Shown: positions 31,135 through 33,370 of the stretch, one piece after another
Layout of the letters: the number at the start of each line of letters is the position of its first letter
Position numbering within the stretch: position 1 is the first letter of the stretch
Source: Azolla pinnata
Taxonomy: Eukaryota; Streptophyta; Polypodiopsida; Salviniales; Salviniaceae
Assembly (NCBI GenBank): GCA_037176905.1
Contig: JBBBWG010027290.1
Location: 1-33,370, forward strand
Length of the DNA stretch: 33,370 nucleotides
Direction: 5' to 3'
The notes under the pieces: model-generated
The model's database searches: none
Told to the model about the DNA's origin: nothing
The model's input: only the letters and a program-made list of their open reading frames with translations
Program-made: the position numbers and the translations under genes

Positions 31135-31400
31135 ACTATTGTAGTCTGTAGTTTCAGGTCAAGAAAGGCATCTTAGAAAAAAAAACAAAAGCGATTACAG
31201 TGTCTCTCGATTTCAATGTGGTGGGCTTTCTGGGAGTTGCTTCCGAACGACGTACTGGAAACAAACTCTCCATCGATCGATCGATCGACCGCCTTGCCTT
31301 CAATGATAATCAATTTCTTTTTCTTTTCGCAAATGTATGTTTGTATTAAAACAACATGACAATACAAAAAAACCTTGCTATCAAAACTGCTTCAAAAGTA

Positions 31401-32950
31401 ATCCTCCTCCTCCTCCTCTTCCTTTTCTTCTTCTTCTTCTTCTTCTTCTTCTTCTTTCTTACTGTTTTTTTATGATCAAACATCAATATTGAGGAGGAGA
31501 TGTTTGTTCTTCTTTCTTTCTTTGTTCTAACTGTTAGAAAAAAGCAAGAGAAAAAAAAAAGAGAAGAAATAGCAGCAACAACAACAACAGTAGTTGCAGA
31601 TTCCTCCCCTTCTTCCTTCCAGTAGTTCCTCCTTTCAGATGGGGGGGGCTCCGACAATCGCCCTGCATTCTCGCGTCTGATAATTAAGAAGGAACTGCAA
31701 CGATCCATCGATCCGCTTGTGCTCTCAACCTGACATTCTTTACGTCGAAGCGGCGTATATATACATACAGACGCATATACAACAATACGCGTAGTCTGCG
31801 TCCGTCATGTTGCCGATGCCTGTATTCTGCGCGTATTATACCTGCATTCCGAAGAACATCGCCGAGCATTCGACGCCCTGAGGTCTTCTCTGTATGACTG
31901 TAACTGATCATGAGACAGGTTCATTTCTACAGTCTTCCCCTCTTCTCGCGATCGATCTGGAAACATCGATGGCCCCTGCGATCTCCCCATCTGTGTACAT
32001 TTCTCATCGTCCCTCTGCCTTCAAACTCGTTCAAACTTTCTCGCTCGATCTCACGCGTATGTACGCATCTCATCTGCGCAAACGGATTAAGCCGTCAGAA
32101 AAGCCAGAATCTGTTGCAATCGATCGAACAGACCCCAGATCACGCAGAGTGGATGATGCCAAAACAGTTCGGTTAAGTATATGAGCTTGTGCGAGAAGAA
32201 GAAGAAAAAACATGTGGGTTCTCGCCACTGCAATAACAAACATGAGCTACATACACTGGAGAGATCCCCGGAGAGGTTTTCTAGGGATTGGTAGTGCTCC
32301 AATGTCTCAATTAAAACTAGAAAAATCATTAAGATCGAGTCGCCAACAACTGGTATGCAGATGGAACAGTAGTACATTGAAGGACTACTTTGCTCCTGTT
32401 GTTTTGGGTCAAGAACTCTGGAACAAAGTTCCTCCTGCTCCACCATGAATGGCCCTGATGCATCATCAGCTAAAAAACAATGTGATTTTTGAACTCGGTT
32501 TGTCGTCGAATTTGAATGAATTGAGATGGCAAGCTAGGTCGAAAAACGCCTGCCAAATTATAAATTCACACACAATTTAACGCCTATGGGAACAAGAGAT
32601 TACAGAATTAACTGACACCTCTACTCGTCTTCCACTGAAAATGAACGCCCGATTAATTCCATCAGTACATCGTCGATCGATTTTAATTCCTGATTGCTTT
32701 CCCGCTCACCGATCGTAATCGATCCCCTTCTTATATTCGATCGACAGAGAATCGCTCATCTTAGAATCTGATTAGTCGATTAACGCATCGATCCGGTGTT
32801 AACCAATCAGTTGAAAGACGATCAATTAGATTGGTTTGATGTTAATTGAGCTCGCAAAAAAATTACATCCATTTGGTGTTGATCAACCGACTGAAAACTC
32901 GGCGCTAAAATGTAATTTACAATTTTGTTAAGCATTTCTTTATCATTTTC
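31401..32950. other. Intergenic, no gene supported
   Basis: Contains CTT and AG-rich simple repeats to about 31600, then mixed sequence with short frames lacking any recognisable domain. A TAACGCCTATGGGA segment at about 32578 is an inverted relative of the TAGGCGTTAAAA family at 27.5-28 kb. Confidence 0.5.
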
Positions 32951-32957
32951 CTTTTAC

Positions 32958-33000
32958 ATAGATAGATAGATAGATAGATAGATATAGATATAGATACAGA
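32958..33000 (+). repeat. GATA/TAGA microsatellite
   Basis: (ATAG)n passing into (GATATA)n. Confidence 0.9.
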
Positions 33001-33370
33001 TATATATGTATTATTTACCAAACTAACCTTTATTTCTAGAGGTGGGTCAGCCACAGTACCCTTCTGGAATTAGAGAAAAAAAAAGAAAAAGGAGGCTCTC
33101 AACAACTCTTCTTTTTTATTTAAGGAACAGAAAGAACCAGATCACAAATCATACATACCTTATCATTGATCCACTATTGCATCTTTGTCACTGTTGCTTC
33201 CCCTGTCTTTTCTCTTTGCAACAGTTTTAAGAGGAAAACCATGTCAAGCTTTCTCAGACTCGGGCGATCGCAAAAAGCTTGAAATGAAGGGCATGAGTTT
33301 GATCACTAACACAGTCTCAAATCAAATTGAGTTGGAAAACATGAAAGGAAAAAAAATCCTGAATGAATGA
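33001..33370. other. Window end, no gene supported
   Basis: A 61-codon plus-strand frame ending in TGA at 33368-33370 follows a plausible acceptor (TTTGCAACAG near 33223). It could be a terminal exon of a gene, but no family is recognisable and no upstream exon can be paired with it. Confidence 0.3.

Larger units (their letters stand above)
30397..31400. repeat. Imperfect inverted repeat (about 84-bp arms, 837-bp spacer)
   Basis: The left arm 30397-30480 (TTTTGAAGCAGTTTTGATAG through TTTTAATACAAACATAC and GAAAAGAAAA) matches the reverse complement of 31318-31400 with a handful of mismatches. The spacer has (CAT)n at 30733-30786 and (AG)n at 31093-31132. A diverged single relative (ACAATGAACATACATTTAC) is at about 28537-28565. 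It could be a non-autonomous DNA element or two separate insertions; no target-site duplication is evident. Confidence 0.7.

Overview
This is nuclear DNA from a land plant. Two of its three genes encode plant regulator families: a SPEAR/EAR transcriptional repressor, whose family is known from embryophytes, and a BEL1-like TALE homeodomain protein. Introns are GT-AG, and coding exons are richer in G+C than the AT-rich introns. Long intergenic stretches are full of microsatellites. The very long, low-complexity N-termini and the lack of a close match to any angiosperm paralogue that I recognise suggest a seed-free plant (bryophyte, lycophyte or fern). That last step is inference. The single 100-N run marks an assembly gap.

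Layout. Positions 1-3692 are intergenic or promoter DNA, with a compound GAT/GTT repeat, a tRNA-like (SINE-like) fragment, a telomere-like patch and a 23-27 bp minisatellite. All nine intact minisatellite units carry a perfect YCYAACGGYY motif (MSA-type, the MYB3R target). Positions 3693-9152 (+) hold a six-exon SPEAR/TIE/SPL-like gene (about 760 aa), with an N-terminal SPEAR motif and a C-terminal LxLxL EAR motif. Its first two introns consist largely of decayed tandem repeats. Positions 9153-13518 are intergenic, with a long alternating purine-pyrimidine CATG/CATA tract and the gap. Positions 13519-17898 (+) hold a six-exon HAD-IB (phosphoserine-phosphatase-like) hydrolase of about 352 aa with a probable organelle presequence. 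Positions 19757-24544 (-) hold a four-exon BELL homeodomain gene (about 1032 aa), convergent with the HAD gene, with two upstream ORFs in its leader. Positions 24708-33370 have no gene I can support. They contain tandem repeats, a homopurine tract, an imperfect inverted repeat and many simple repeats.

Functional reading. The SPEAR protein should be a DNA-binding-free adaptor that recruits TOPLESS-type corepressors to transcription factors, TCPs in known relatives. The BELL protein should act as a DNA-binding heterodimer with KNOX proteins. The HAD enzyme is metabolic and its substrate cannot be read from the sequence. Nothing shows that the three genes act together. The most unusual candidate regulatory features are the MSA-motif array upstream of the SPEAR gene and the ATGA-overlapping minimal uORF at the BELL start codon.
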